Shown in pieces: positions 1 to 8,473 of a stretch of DNA of 64,000 bases. The number at the start of each line of letters is the position of its first letter. Position 1 is the stretch's first letter. A program made the translations under genes and the position numbers. Under the pieces are notes generated by a model. It was given only the letters and a program-made list of their open reading frames with translations, did no database searches and had not been told where the DNA came from. Source of the DNA: Bdellovibrionales bacterium (GTDB lineage: Bacteria > Bdellovibrionota > Bdellovibrionia > Bdellovibrionales > Bdellovibrionaceae); NCBI GenBank assembly GCA_005793345.1, contig SXSU01000092.1:1-64000 (forward strand), given 5' to 3'.

Positions 1-17
1 AAAAATAAAAAAAAATA

Positions 18-1034
18 GTGCTTTATGCGCCTAGAAGATGCGGGAAAAGTTCAATATCTAAAAATATAATTCCACAAGAATTAAAATCAAAAAACTTTAT
101 GGCGATTTACTGTGATTTTATGGGAACCAAAACAAAAGAAGAAGTAGCGTTTAGACTATCAAAAGGACTTGCAGAAGGAATGGAGGAATATATTCCTGCT
201 CAAAAGCTCTTTGAAGCTGCAAAGCAAATCATAAAAAATATGACAATAGCATTTGATACCAATCCTATTACGGGAGAAGCTTCCTTTGGCTTAGCTGTAA
301 AAAAAGGTCAGGGTCCATCAATTTCTAGCATTACTAAAAATTATTTAGAATTATCTAAAAAATATAACTGCTTGTTTATATTTGATGAGTTTCAAGATAT
401 AAAAGACGTAGATGATACCTTAAGCTTGCTAAGAACAGATTTGCAAACCTTAAAAAACACACCAATTTTATTTTTAGGAAGTAAAAGAAGATTACTCAAT
501 GAGATATTCACAAGTTACCAATCTCCATTTTTTAATTTTGCAGATGAGTATATCTTAAAACCGATACCCTTACAAGATTGGGTAGAATTTTTTGAAGAGA
601 GATTGAACCCAATAAAAGTAAATTTAGCAGAAGAAGCATTGAGTGAATTGTTAAAAATTTCTTTAGATGTCCCAAATACGATTTGTGAGATAGGTTCTTA
701 TATTCAATCTAAATGTAAAAAAGAAAAGATTAACAATACTAAATTGTTCACATTAATTGATGAGCTAATAAATGCAAAATCAGAAAGTTTTTATTTTCAA
801 TTAAAGCAGCTGACTAGCTCAGAGGGAAAAATACTTTCTGCTCTAGCTAAAAATGAGTATACTTTAGAAATTCAAAGTAAATCATTTCAAGCAATGACAG
901 AATTAAGTTTGTCAGGAATTAAAAAATCGATAAACAAGTTATACAATAACGGGCTGGTGGAAGAAGAAGCAAAAGGGTATCGACTTTCAAATCCACTGTT
1001 TAGATTATTTTTATTAAAAAACCCTGTGGTATAA
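18..1034 (+). CDS. AAA ATPase with C-terminal winged helix (5' end missing or frameshifted)
   Basis: P-loop ATPase of the archaeal-type/STAND-like ATPase_2 kind. A Walker A motif (APRRCGKSS) lies at residues 4-12, a Walker B (FDEFQD) near residue 122 and a sensor-like GSK about 30 residues later. The last 70 residues look like a winged helix (SALAKNEYTLEIQ to LSNPLFRLFLLKN). It is a paralogue of the ATPase at 39130, which has about 37 more residues before Walker A. Here the only start is GTG at 18, with an in-frame TAA at 6-8 and a run of nine A at 7-15. The codons just before the GTG (K K I) still match the paralogue, so the true N-terminus probably lies upstream in another frame. Function is unknown; ligand-sensing or DNA-linked roles are typical of the family. 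Confidence 0.7.
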   Translation: MLYAPRRCGKSSISKNIIPQELKSKNFMAIYCDFMGTKTKEEVAFRLSKGLAEGMEEYIPAQKLFEAAKQIIKNMTIAFDTNPITGEASFGLAVKKGQGPSISSITKNYLELSKKYNCLFIFDEFQDIKDVDDTLSLLRTDLQTLKNTPILFLGSKRRLLNEIFTSYQSPFFNFADEYILKPIPLQDWVEFFEERLNPIKVNLAEEALSELLKISLDVPNTICEIGSYIQSKCKKEKINNTKLFTLIDELINAKSESFYFQLKQLTSSEGKILSALAKNEYTLEIQSKSFQAMTELSLSGIKKSINKLYNNGLVEEEAKGYRLSNPLFRLFLLKNPVV

Positions 1035-1038
1035 ATTC

Positions 1039-2148
1039 TTAACTTGCTAATCCCTCTGGAACTTTGCCATCTAAAATCGCTTGTGCAATTTTTTGATGAT
1101 CAGAATGTCCAATCCATTGTTTTGCTTCACTCCATGGTTCAGGATCAGCCTGAGTAAGTGATTCAGTTTTATGGGATTGAATTTTTTCATAAATACTTTT
1201 GATTTGCTCTTCTTTAATTCTACCATCGGCGACAGCTCTAGTTATGGCTTGAATGGCAAGAGGAGGGCTAAGTGGTTCATTACAATATAAAAGCATATCA
1301 ACGCCGGCTTCAATTGCTCTTACAGCAATGTCTTCAGTTGAATATTTATTTGTCAAAGCTTTCATATCTAAATCATCTGAAATGATTAAACCACGATAAC
1401 GGCATTCTTCTCTGATTATTTTTTTCAGAAATATTTCTGATAAAGTCACAGGCCATTTGTCATCAATATTATGAAATAAAATATGTGAAGTCATGACCAT
1501 ATCCACTCTTGATTTAAAAGCCTTTTTAAAAGGAAGTAATTCAATTTCATTGAGTCGATTTAAGTCAGAGCTTTCAATTGGAAGATCAAAATGACTATCA
1601 AGTAGTGTGTTCCCGTGTCCAGGGAAGTGTTTCACACAAGACATGATTTCAGATTTAAGATAACCTCTTACAAGAGCCGAGGATAACTTACTTACCATTT
1701 CTGGATCAGATGAAAGAGAGCGATCCCCTATAACTGTATTTTTAGGATTAGTTAGAACATCAAGGCAGGGTGCAAAATCTAGATTGATTCCAACGGACTT
1801 AAGTTCTTTTCCCATGCAGTAAGAGAATTGAAAGCAAAGAGAAGGAGAATTTAATGCGCCTAATTTTTGTAAAGAAGGCCATTGGGTAAATGGAGATTTA
1901 AGTCTTTGAACTCGTCCCCCCTCCATATCGATGCCAATATAAAAAGGAGATTTATCTGGTAAATCATGTCTTAATTTTTGAATTTCTGTGCATAAAGAAT
2001 GAATTTGTTCAGGACTTTCTACATTTCGTGCAAATAAAACAATTCCACCAATATTATTAGATGTAATAAATTTTTTTTCATCCGTGGTGAGTTTTGTAGA
2101 TGAAACTCCCATAAACATTAATTGTCCTAACATGTGTTGTAATTTCAT
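1039..2148 (-). CDS. nagZ: Beta-N-acetylhexosaminidase NagZ (glycoside hydrolase family 3)
   Basis: Cytoplasmic enzyme that removes N-acetylglucosamine from anhydromuropeptides during peptidoglycan recycling. The GH3 signature is clear: IGIDMEGGRVQRL in the first third, the KHFPGHG loop followed by DSH (the His-Asp general acid dyad of NagZ), and ISDDLDM carrying the catalytic aspartate. Length (369 residues) is usual for the family and no signal peptide is seen. The start is preceded by AAGGATG at suitable spacing. The gene follows the secreted-protein gene at 2171-3124 by 22 bases on the same strand, so the two may be cotranscribed. It converges with the ATPase at 18-1034 with only 4 bases between. 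Confidence 0.93.
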   Translation of the reverse strand: MKLQHMLGQLMFMGVSSTKLTTDEKKFITSNNIGGIVLFARNVESPEQIHSLCTEIQKLRHDLPDKSPFYIGIDMEGGRVQRLKSPFTQWPSLQKLGALNSPSLCFQFSYCMGKELKSVGINLDFAPCLDVLTNPKNTVIGDRSLSSDPEMVSKLSSALVRGYLKSEIMSCVKHFPGHGNTLLDSHFDLPIESSDLNRLNEIELLPFKKAFKSRVDMVMTSHILFHNIDDKWPVTLSEIFLKKIIREECRYRGLIISDDLDMKALTNKYSTEDIAVRAIEAGVDMLLYCNEPLSPPLAIQAITRAVADGRIKEEQIKSIYEKIQSHKTESLTQADPEPWSEAKQWIGHSDHQKIAQAILDGKVPEGLAS

Positions 2149-2170
2149 AATTAAGTCATCCTTTTTAAAT

Positions 2171-3124
2171 TTATTTTCCAGTTTTTAATTGAATACCTTT
2201 GCCTCCAGGAACGCCATGCTGCTTTGATGGAGGTATATTTGAATTTAACTTTAAGCTATCTTGGCTTTTCTCTTCTTTAATCGCAGAAGGTGTTTGGGTT
2301 GGTAAGGGAGTTGAGGTTGTGGCAGCACTAGCGGTCGATTCATAAAGTGAATGCGTTATTCCTTTAGGAACAGATCCAAATAAAAGAGTCATGTTTTTTT
2401 CACTAAAACTAAAATCTTTTATAGCGTCTTTGGGATTATTGACTAATTCAGTTTCAATAGCTTGACTTGGAGATTTAGTTGAAAGAGCTTCACCTTTTTC
2501 TGTTACTAAACTTACAAACTGAACACCCTTAAACTCATTTAATATTTTATAAACTTTAAGGCCCTTAAAAATTTCAATTTCACCAATTTGCGCAATTCCA
2601 GATGTAATCTCTCCATCTTCCTCTGCAATGGCTTTATATTCATATTTAGTACCAGTTTTCATCCCTTGTGGACTTTTTAACATCACATAGCCAAGAAACT
2701 GACTTAAAAAAATACCAGGTTCAATATTTTTGGTACTTTTTGAAACCTTTCCATTATCTGTAATTTTAAGATTTAGTTTATTCTTTTTAAAAGTACCTTC
2801 AATTACTTTAGTTTTTCCCCCGTTTACACTTGTATATTGAAAAGATAAAGGCTCGAGTTTTTCATTTGAGGTGGCCTTTACAGATTCATTTATGGAGCCG
2901 CCAAGCTCATTAGTTTTTAACAAATAAATTCCAGAAAAAGTTTTCTTTTTAGAATCAAAGGAGTATTGATTAACAAAATAACCTACATGGGAACCACCAA
3001 TAAGAACCTTAGAGTAACCTTCAAACAGGACTTCAGACCTGGACGGAAGGGGGCTGATTAAAATTAGAAAATTTAATATAAAAGTAAAAAATAGAGGTAT
3101 TTTTAAAAAATTAATTTTATTCAT
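2171..3124 (-). CDS. Secreted protein of unknown function
   Basis: The protein has 317 residues with an N-terminal signal sequence (positive MNKINFLK, then a long hydrophobic stretch ending near PSRSEV). The mature part is rich in beta-strand-like segments (GIYLLKTNELGGSINES, KVYKILNEFKGVQFVS) and ends with a low-complexity, proline/serine/lysine-rich tail. The strand pattern recalls periplasmic DUF3108-like proteins, but no diagnostic motif supports a name. It is upstream of and close to nagZ on the same strand. Confidence 0.75.
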   Translation of the reverse strand: MNKINFLKIPLFFTFILNFLILISPLPSRSEVLFEGYSKVLIGGSHVGYFVNQYSFDSKKKTFSGIYLLKTNELGGSINESVKATSNEKLEPLSFQYTSVNGGKTKVIEGTFKKNKLNLKITDNGKVSKSTKNIEPGIFLSQFLGYVMLKSPQGMKTGTKYEYKAIAEEDGEITSGIAQIGEIEIFKGLKVYKILNEFKGVQFVSLVTEKGEALSTKSPSQAIETELVNNPKDAIKDFSFSEKNMTLLFGSVPKGITHSLYESTASAATTSTPLPTQTPSAIKEEKSQDSLKLNSNIPPSKQHGVPGGKGIQLKTGK

Positions 3125-3513
3125 GAAAGTAGTTTACTACCTACCTTTTTCTAGAGTCAAAGCAACCCATAAAAATCCACGTCGCCCTCTACCAAAATCC
3201 AGTTGTATGTTGTCAAAACTTATTAAACTAGTTTAGGGTTTCCCTGAAAGTAAAAATTATTTAACTGCGAATTAATTTTCGAATTAAATTCAATATCAAA
3301 GAATTTTTATTTAATAAAATTTGGATTTAGAAAATATTAAATATACATCAAAATTCAGATTTTAAGTGAGAAGTTTTATTATTTTCTAAGGTTAGGTGAA
3401 TAAGATCATCCCAGACAATCATGAGAATAACTACTTATGGCTGTTGTGTTTGATATAATCGTGAAGAGATCAAACTTACTCATGGCAGTTATTAAAAAGA
3501 GGAGAATTAAAAA
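3125..3513. other. Intergenic region between divergent genes
   Basis: This 389-base AT-rich stretch separates the secreted-protein gene (minus) from the FAH gene (plus). It holds a candidate extended -10 promoter at 3451-3459. The segment 3410-3495 has short matches (CAGACAATCATGAGAA, TGGCAGTTATTA) to the repeat at 55874-56025 and may be a decayed copy. No open frame of note was seen. Confidence 0.4.
3451..3459 (+). promoter_or_regulatory. Candidate extended -10 promoter of the FAH gene
   Basis: TGATATAAT is a TGN-TATAAT extended -10 element lying 55 bases upstream of the FAH start codon. No good -35 box is seen at 16-18 bases spacing, which extended -10 promoters tolerate. The AGAGGAGAATT ribosome binding site follows at 3499-3509. 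Confidence 0.4.
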
Positions 3514-4491
3514 ATGAAATTAGGAACTCTTATTAGCGGCAAAAAAAATGGTGAACTTATAATTGTAAGTAAGAACTTAAAATCTGCAATTAAAGTTTCC
3601 GACATAGCAAAAAATTTTTCTGATGCAATTGAAAATTGGAATGAAGTTTCCCCAATTTTGGAAAAAAAATATAAATTTCTAAACGAAGGAAAAGAAAAAG
3701 ATGCTTTTAATATAAATGAAAAAGATTTAATGGCATGTGTACCTTCGGCTCCACTATTTGCAGATGGATCAGCATTTATTCAGCATGTAAAATTAGTAAG
3801 AATGGCGCGCAAAGCTCCATTGCCTGAAACACTAGAAACAGTTCCTTTGATGTATCAGGGTGAGAGCGGTAGATTTTTAAATCCAACAGAGAATATTAAG
3901 GTGGCGGATTTTAACTATGGGACTGATTTTGAAGGAGAGGTTGGAGTTGTTACTGATTTTGTTCCTCAAGGAATTTCTGCCGAAGAGGCATTAAAGCATA
4001 TTAAGCTTATATTATTGATCAATGATATTTCACTTCGTGGCCTGATCCCCGCAGAATTGGCTCAAGGATTTGGTTTTTTTCAAAGCAAGCCCGCATCAGC
4101 GTTATCTCCTTTTTGTGTTACACCAGAAGAATTGGGTGAAGCTTGGGTCAATGGTCGTGTTCAACTGCCATTATTGGTAAACTATAATAGGAAATTTTTT
4201 GGCAAAGCTAACGCAAAAGAAATGCACTTTAATTTTGGTCAACTTATTTCTCATGCAGCTAAAACAAGAGATCTTCAAGCGGGAACCATAATTGGAAGTG
4301 GTACTGTTTCTAATGAAGACGAATCAGTAGGTTCAAGTTGTTTGGCTGAAGTACGAATGATTGAACAAATAAAATTGGGTGAAATGAAAACGCCATTTAT
4401 GAAAAATGGCGATGAAGTTTCAATTGAAATGCTAGATATTAACGGTGAGTCTATTTTTGGTCAAATTAATCAAAAAGTCGTTATATCTTAG
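3514..4491 (+). CDS. Fumarylacetoacetate hydrolase family protein
   Basis: This is a 325-residue protein with a FAH-type C-terminal domain. The acidic metal-binding region is visible as TDFEGEVGVVTDF and LLINDISLR, followed by GFGFFQSKPASALSPF and the GTIIGSGTVSNED turn. The family hydrolyses or decarboxylates acylpyruvates and related 2-oxo compounds; the exact substrate cannot be read from the sequence. A strong AGAGGAG site precedes the ATG. The last 11 bases overlap the convergent aminopeptidase gene. The final 241 bases (4242-4482) are repeated almost exactly at 6561-6801, see the fragment there. Confidence 0.88.
   Translation: MKLGTLISGKKNGELIIVSKNLKSAIKVSDIAKNFSDAIENWNEVSPILEKKYKFLNEGKEKDAFNINEKDLMACVPSAPLFADGSAFIQHVKLVRMARKAPLPETLETVPLMYQGESGRFLNPTENIKVADFNYGTDFEGEVGVVTDFVPQGISAEEALKHIKLILLINDISLRGLIPAELAQGFGFFQSKPASALSPFCVTPEELGEAWVNGRVQLPLLVNYNRKFFGKANAKEMHFNFGQLISHAAKTRDLQAGTIIGSGTVSNEDESVGSSCLAEVRMIEQIKLGEMKTPFMKNGDEVSIEMLDINGESIFGQINQKVVIS
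4242..4482 (+). repeat. Direct repeat, copy 1 (FAH 3' end)
   Basis: This segment encodes the last 80 or so residues of the FAH protein and recurs in the same orientation at 6561-6801 with only a few base changes. Together the copies flank the aminopeptidase gene on the opposite strand. Confidence 0.9.
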
Positions 4492-6352
4492 TATTAAAAA
4501 TTTTATCTAGAGTATTTTGAACACTTGGAAAATAGTTAATTCGATTTTCTTTATATACTCTTTTTGCAAAATCAATTAACTCTCTATCTTCGGAGTTTAA
4601 TAAATTTTCATAAATTGGTTTTAACCAAACATCTGATCCTGCAAATTTTAAAAACTCTTCCATTCCTTGAAGATACTTTTTATTTTTTAGTTTTGAGCAA
4701 AGCTCATACCATCTTTTGAGGATGACTTTATTTTTTAAATCAGGGCCAATTAATGATTGGTATAAAAAGTCCAAACTATTACCAACCAAATTTGATTCTT
4801 GAACTAGTTTGAAAAGAAGTAAGATCTTCCCAGTAGGAGTTAAGCTTTGTAAAGTTAATCTCAGCTCTTGACTTTGAGTGCTAAGTTCATTTTTTAATAA
4901 ATAAATTTTAGTAATTTGTTCAGATTGCGGCTCTTTATAAGATTTAGGAAAATCAAAATCATAGATCCAAGAGTCAATAGTAAACCAGTCTAAGTTTAAA
5001 TGTTCTAGTTGGGAAAAACTTTGTAATTCGCTCAAGAACAATTCCGTTGTTATGCTTTTCATGTAGTATTTTTTAAAATAGTTAATCCAAAATTTATCAA
5101 ATTTCTTTCTTCCGATAAATTCTTCCAGGTATCTTAGAAGCCGATAACCTTTGTTATACGGGATTCCAGTAAAACCTTCATCAGGGTGGCGTCCAACTAA
5201 ATTCATTTTTAATTTTAAAATATTAAAATCATCTTTATGAAAAATATTAATATCTTTATTTAATGAAATCCAATCAAACTCATCTTCTAATTCTAAGAAA
5301 GATTTACCATTTACTTTTTCAATAATTCTTTTTTCAAAATAAGTAGTAACTGCTTCATTTAACCAAAACTCGTTCCAATTAGCATTTGTAGTGGCGTTTC
5401 CTGCCCAATAATGGGAGAGTTCATGGGCCACAGTATACATTTGAGATTTATCACCAACTATTATACTATCTGACACAAAGGTTAATCGTGGATTTTCCAT
5501 TCCTCCATAAGGAAAACTAAAAGGCATTACCAACATATCAAAGCGACCCCATTTAAATTCTCCCAACAAAGATTCTGCAATATTAATATATTTTTCTATG
5601 TCTTCAAACTCATGCGCAGCCTCTTCTAGCTTTAAAGGATCAGCATAAACACCAGAACGTCTTCCAAGGGATTTGAATTTGATATTTCCACTTACTAATA
5701 CAATTAAATATGAAGGTATTGGAATATCCATTTTAAAACTATATAATCCATTTGGATTAACCTCAACAGGGTTCTCAGCGCTCATTAATGCAATTAAACT
5801 AGGGTCTGATACCTTCACACTTGCAGTATAAGTAGCTCTAACAGCAGGAGAGTCTTGACATGGAAACCAAGAGCGAGCACCTATTGATTCGCTTTGAGTA
5901 AAAAAGAAAGGTTGTTTGGATAAAGTTAAATCTTTTGAAAGCCATTGAAAACCAGGTCCTGTATTATTTGTAGTATATTCAATTTCTACGTAAACAGTTT
6001 TTTCAGATAACTGAATTTCTAATGCCGATCCTAAATTTGGATCTTTATCATGAAATTTAAATTGAGTATTAGTTTTTTTGCCCTCGTTTGAAATGAGTAA
6101 GATATTTTTTATATTTAAATCAAAGGTATCTAGAATTAAAGAAGCGGTTTTATTTTTTCGCATGAGTTTTAATTTTATAATCCCATTTAACAACTGTTGT
6201 TCAAAATCAAGATTAAGTGTAAAATCCATATGGGTAACTTGAACTTCTTCATAGTTGGCGTAACTATGGGGATCCTTAGTGTTACCATAAGTTTCAATGC
6301 GAATTAGCAATATCAAAATAAAAAATGTTTTTATAAAAAAACTAAAGTTCAT
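4481..6352 (-). CDS. M1 family aminopeptidase, leukotriene-A4-hydrolase-like, exported
   Basis: Zinc metallopeptidase of 623 residues with an N-terminal signal sequence (MNFSFFIKTFFILILLI). The exopeptidase motif GGMENP lies about 20 residues before the zinc site HELSH (near residue 310), and the third zinc ligand lies in WLNEAVTTYFEKR. The overall length, and a C-terminal helical domain that starts with NLDWFTIDSWIYD, match the leukotriene A4 hydrolase subfamily rather than PepN. It probably trims amino acids from peptides in the periplasm. The gene sits between the full FAH gene and a duplicated FAH 3' fragment and overlaps the end of the former by 11 bases, so it may have arrived with the duplication. 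Confidence 0.9.
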   Translation of the reverse strand: MNFSFFIKTFFILILLIRIETYGNTKDPHSYANYEEVQVTHMDFTLNLDFEQQLLNGIIKLKLMRKNKTASLILDTFDLNIKNILLISNEGKKTNTQFKFHDKDPNLGSALEIQLSEKTVYVEIEYTTNNTGPGFQWLSKDLTLSKQPFFFTQSESIGARSWFPCQDSPAVRATYTASVKVSDPSLIALMSAENPVEVNPNGLYSFKMDIPIPSYLIVLVSGNIKFKSLGRRSGVYADPLKLEEAAHEFEDIEKYINIAESLLGEFKWGRFDMLVMPFSFPYGGMENPRLTFVSDSIIVGDKSQMYTVAHELSHYWAGNATTNANWNEFWLNEAVTTYFEKRIIEKVNGKSFLELEDEFDWISLNKDINIFHKDDFNILKLKMNLVGRHPDEGFTGIPYNKGYRLLRYLEEFIGRKKFDKFWINYFKKYYMKSITTELFLSELQSFSQLEHLNLDWFTIDSWIYDFDFPKSYKEPQSEQITKIYLLKNELSTQSQELRLTLQSLTPTGKILLLFKLVQESNLVGNSLDFLYQSLIGPDLKNKVILKRWYELCSKLKNKKYLQGMEEFLKFAGSDVWLKPIYENLLNSEDRELIDFAKRVYKENRINYFPSVQNTLDKIFNTKI

Positions 6353-6504
6353 ATTTACTCCTCAAGAATATACATTGCAATATGTGAGCCAAAATACGTA
6401 TTTTAAAATTATAAAAGTTTTTTAAATCTTAAGTTACAGAACTGTTAAATTTTTTAAAAAAAAGATCGTATCTATTAGTTAGTAATTAGTAGTCAATTCT
6501 TTCT

Positions 6505-6537
6505 TTTTTGTCACTACTGTATAAAAGTCTACAGTTG
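6505..6537 (+). repeat. 33-bp motif, copy 1
   Basis: This stretch ends in GTCTACAGTTG and matches 6939-6971 at 29 of 33 positions. It lies directly upstream of the FAH fragment. It may be a regulatory site or promoter that was duplicated with the flanking sequence. Confidence 0.55.
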
Positions 6538-6560
6538 TTATTAAATACAGTTTACTATCT

Positions 6561-6810
6561 ACTTATTTCTCATGCAGCTAAAACAAGAGATCTTCAAGCG
6601 GGCACCATAATTGGTAGTGGTACTGTTTCTAATGAAGATGAATCTGTAGGTTCAAGTTGTTTGGCAGAAGTGCGAATGATTGAGCAAATAAAAATGGGCG
6701 AAATGAAAACGCCATTTATGAAAAATGGCGATGAAATTTCAATTGAAATGCTAGATATTAACGGTGAGTCTATTTTTGGTCAAATCAATCAAAAAGTCAT
6801 AGTCGAATAA
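6561..6810 (+). pseudogene. Fragment of FAH-family gene (3' end only)
   Basis: From 6561 the frame reads the same residues as the C-terminus of the gene at 3514-4491 (LISHAAKTRDLQAG through IFGQINQKV), with changes such as L to M, V to I and a different last three residues. Upstream of 6561 the similarity stops abruptly and the frame (possible start at 6508) encodes unrelated residues, so the catalytic N-terminal part is missing. Most substitutions are silent or conservative. This implies a fairly recent duplication or ongoing gene conversion. It is very unlikely to make an active enzyme. Confidence 0.85.
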
Positions 6811-6938
6811 AATATTGCTGATGAATAATTTTGAGTGCTATGTGATAATTTCAGACTTATTAATTTGCTGTTATTTTTAATAATGTATTAAGAATTTTTC
6901 TTAATACATTGAATTTAATTAGTTAAATTAAAGTCCTA

Positions 6939-6971
6939 TTTTTGTCTCTAGTGTTTAAATGTCTACAGTTG
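6939..6971 (+). repeat. 33-bp motif, copy 2
   Basis: This is the second copy of the motif at 6505-6537 (29 of 33 identical, same orientation). It lies 72 bases before the gene at 7043, where it may serve as a promoter or operator region. Confidence 0.55.
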
Positions 6972-7042
6972 CGAAAAACTTTAGTAATCTATATATTTAT
7001 CTCTTACCAAAAAAGTAAGAAAATTAAATTCTTGGAGGAGAA

Positions 7043-7615
7043 ATGAAATATTTAGTATTAATTTTTATTATTGCAAGTCAGTTTTCTACTGCTTTTGCAA
7101 AGGAAATCAAAAGTAATAGAGAAATTGCAAGACATATGTGTATGAGTAGTTGGAAAGTATGTTTGACGACATCAATTGATGAGAATAATGAAAAAATGAT
7201 GGAAATTGGTATTGGTGAAAATTATGGTAATAGAAGTTATAATTTTGATAGAAAGTTTTACCCAATTAAGTATGATCAGTTAAATTCATTTAAAGTTAAA
7301 ACAGGAGAAAGAGGAGAACCTCAATCTTGGTTGAAAAGATTAGTTGGCACCTTTGTTGATGATCAAAATCAAAGTAAAGAAATTATAATTGGGATGCTTG
7401 GCAGTGGAACAGATGATACTGTTAGAGGAATTTCATACCATGAACTTTTCTTAGATCAGAATGATTACAATGAAGAAGTTAGCTGTAATGAAGATACTTC
7501 TTTCTTAAGTAAACTTAGTTTTTTAGGTAGAAAAGATTGTTTTAAATATTTATTATTTGAAACAGAAGTAAATGGTACTAATTATAAACTTCAGACAACA
7601 GGGTTTCAAAACTAA
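7043..7615 (+). CDS. Secreted protein of unknown function
   Basis: The 190-residue protein has a clear signal peptide (MKYLVLIFIIASQFSTAFA, cleavage after AFA) and an excellent GGAGGAG ribosome binding site. The mature protein has five cysteines (CMSSWKVC near the start, later SCNED and RKDC), compatible with periplasmic disulphides. No family was recognised. It is monocistronic: a 33-bp motif lies upstream and a strong terminator hairpin follows at 7661-7691. Confidence 0.75.
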   Translation: MKYLVLIFIIASQFSTAFAKEIKSNREIARHMCMSSWKVCLTTSIDENNEKMMEIGIGENYGNRSYNFDRKFYPIKYDQLNSFKVKTGERGEPQSWLKRLVGTFVDDQNQSKEIIIGMLGSGTDDTVRGISYHELFLDQNDYNEEVSCNEDTSFLSKLSFLGRKDCFKYLLFETEVNGTNYKLQTTGFQN

Positions 7616-7660
7616 TTCATTTATTTAAAAATTTATTTTTTTATGGAATTCTTAGTTAGT

Positions 7661-7691
7661 AGGTTCTATTAAAAAACTTTTAATAGAACCT
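7661..7691. terminator. Bidirectional terminator hairpin
   Basis: A perfect 14-bp inverted repeat (AGGTTCTATTAAAA at 7661-7674, its complement at 7678-7691) has a 3-base loop. T-rich sequence follows on the plus strand. It sits between the convergent genes 7043-7615 and 7695-8360, so it can end both transcripts. Confidence 0.75.
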
Positions 7692-7694
7692 TTA

Positions 7695-8360
7695 TTAAGC
7701 TTGAGTATTTAGTTTACGACTCTTGATCCAACCAACCAATACTGGTACTATGCTTAAGAAAATTACTGCAATAATTATTATATGAAAATTTGTTTTTACT
7801 GAGGGTATGTTTCCAAAAAAATAACCAGCATATAAAAACGAAGCAACCCATGCAATGGCGCCAGTTGTATTATAAGCTGCAAATTTAAAATAATTCATAT
7901 GTCCAATGCCTGCCACAAAAGGCGCGAAGGTTCTAATTATTGGTGCGAATCGAGCAATGATAATTGTTTTAGGCCCATGCTGATCATAAAAAATTTGAGT
8001 TTTACGTAAATGATCTTTGTTAAAGAAAATTGAATCTTCTTTTTTAAATATTTTTGGACCTAAATATTTTCCGATACTGTAATTTACGAAATCACCAAGA
8101 ATACCAGCAAAGATTAGAAGTAAAGCCATTACGTGGACTGAGTACGCACTATTTTCTACAGCTCCTAATGCTCCAACAGCAAATAATAATGAATCACCAG
8201 GTAAAAATGGAGTTACCACAAACCCAGTTTCGGCAAAAATAATAAAAAATAATACTAAATATAACCAAGGGCCCATCCAAATTGCCCAATCATTTAAATG
8301 CACATCGAGGTGAAGGATAATATCTACAAATTGTAAAGTTAAATTTATAAGTTGGTTCAA
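7695..8360 (-). CDS. DedA family inner-membrane protein
   Basis: The 221-residue polytopic membrane protein carries the DedA signature: FAETGFVVTPFLPGDSLLF near residue 45, the conserved GDFVNYSIGKYLGP, and the ARFAPIIRTFAPFVAGI loop with its arginines. DedA proteins work in the inner membrane as lipid scramblases or flippases and in proton-motive-force homeostasis. At least four hydrophobic helices are visible, and the last (IIIIAVIFLSIVPVLVGW) is followed by a short basic tail. A GGAG site precedes the start codon. The gene is divergent from the 6S RNA. Confidence 0.92.
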   Translation of the reverse strand: MNQLINLTLQFVDIILHLDVHLNDWAIWMGPWLYLVLFFIIFAETGFVVTPFLPGDSLLFAVGALGAVENSAYSVHVMALLLIFAGILGDFVNYSIGKYLGPKIFKKEDSIFFNKDHLRKTQIFYDQHGPKTIIIARFAPIIRTFAPFVAGIGHMNYFKFAAYNTTGAIAWVASFLYAGYFFGNIPSVKTNFHIIIIAVIFLSIVPVLVGWIKSRKLNTQA

Positions 8361-8438
8361 AATGCGTCTCCTTTAAATCATCAACATCGAATATGTCTCA
8401 ATTTGAGAAGAGTGACAATCTTTGTTTTATAGAGTGTA

Positions 8439-8467
8439 TTGACCTCTCGATAATAAGAGGCTATTCT
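8439..8467 (+). promoter_or_regulatory. Sigma-70 promoter of the 6S RNA
   Basis: TTGACC (8439-8444), a 17-base spacer and TATTCT (8462-8467) make a near-consensus housekeeping promoter. It places the transcript start near 8474, exactly where the closing stem of the 6S RNA begins. Confidence 0.75.
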
Positions 8468-8473
8468 GTTGTT

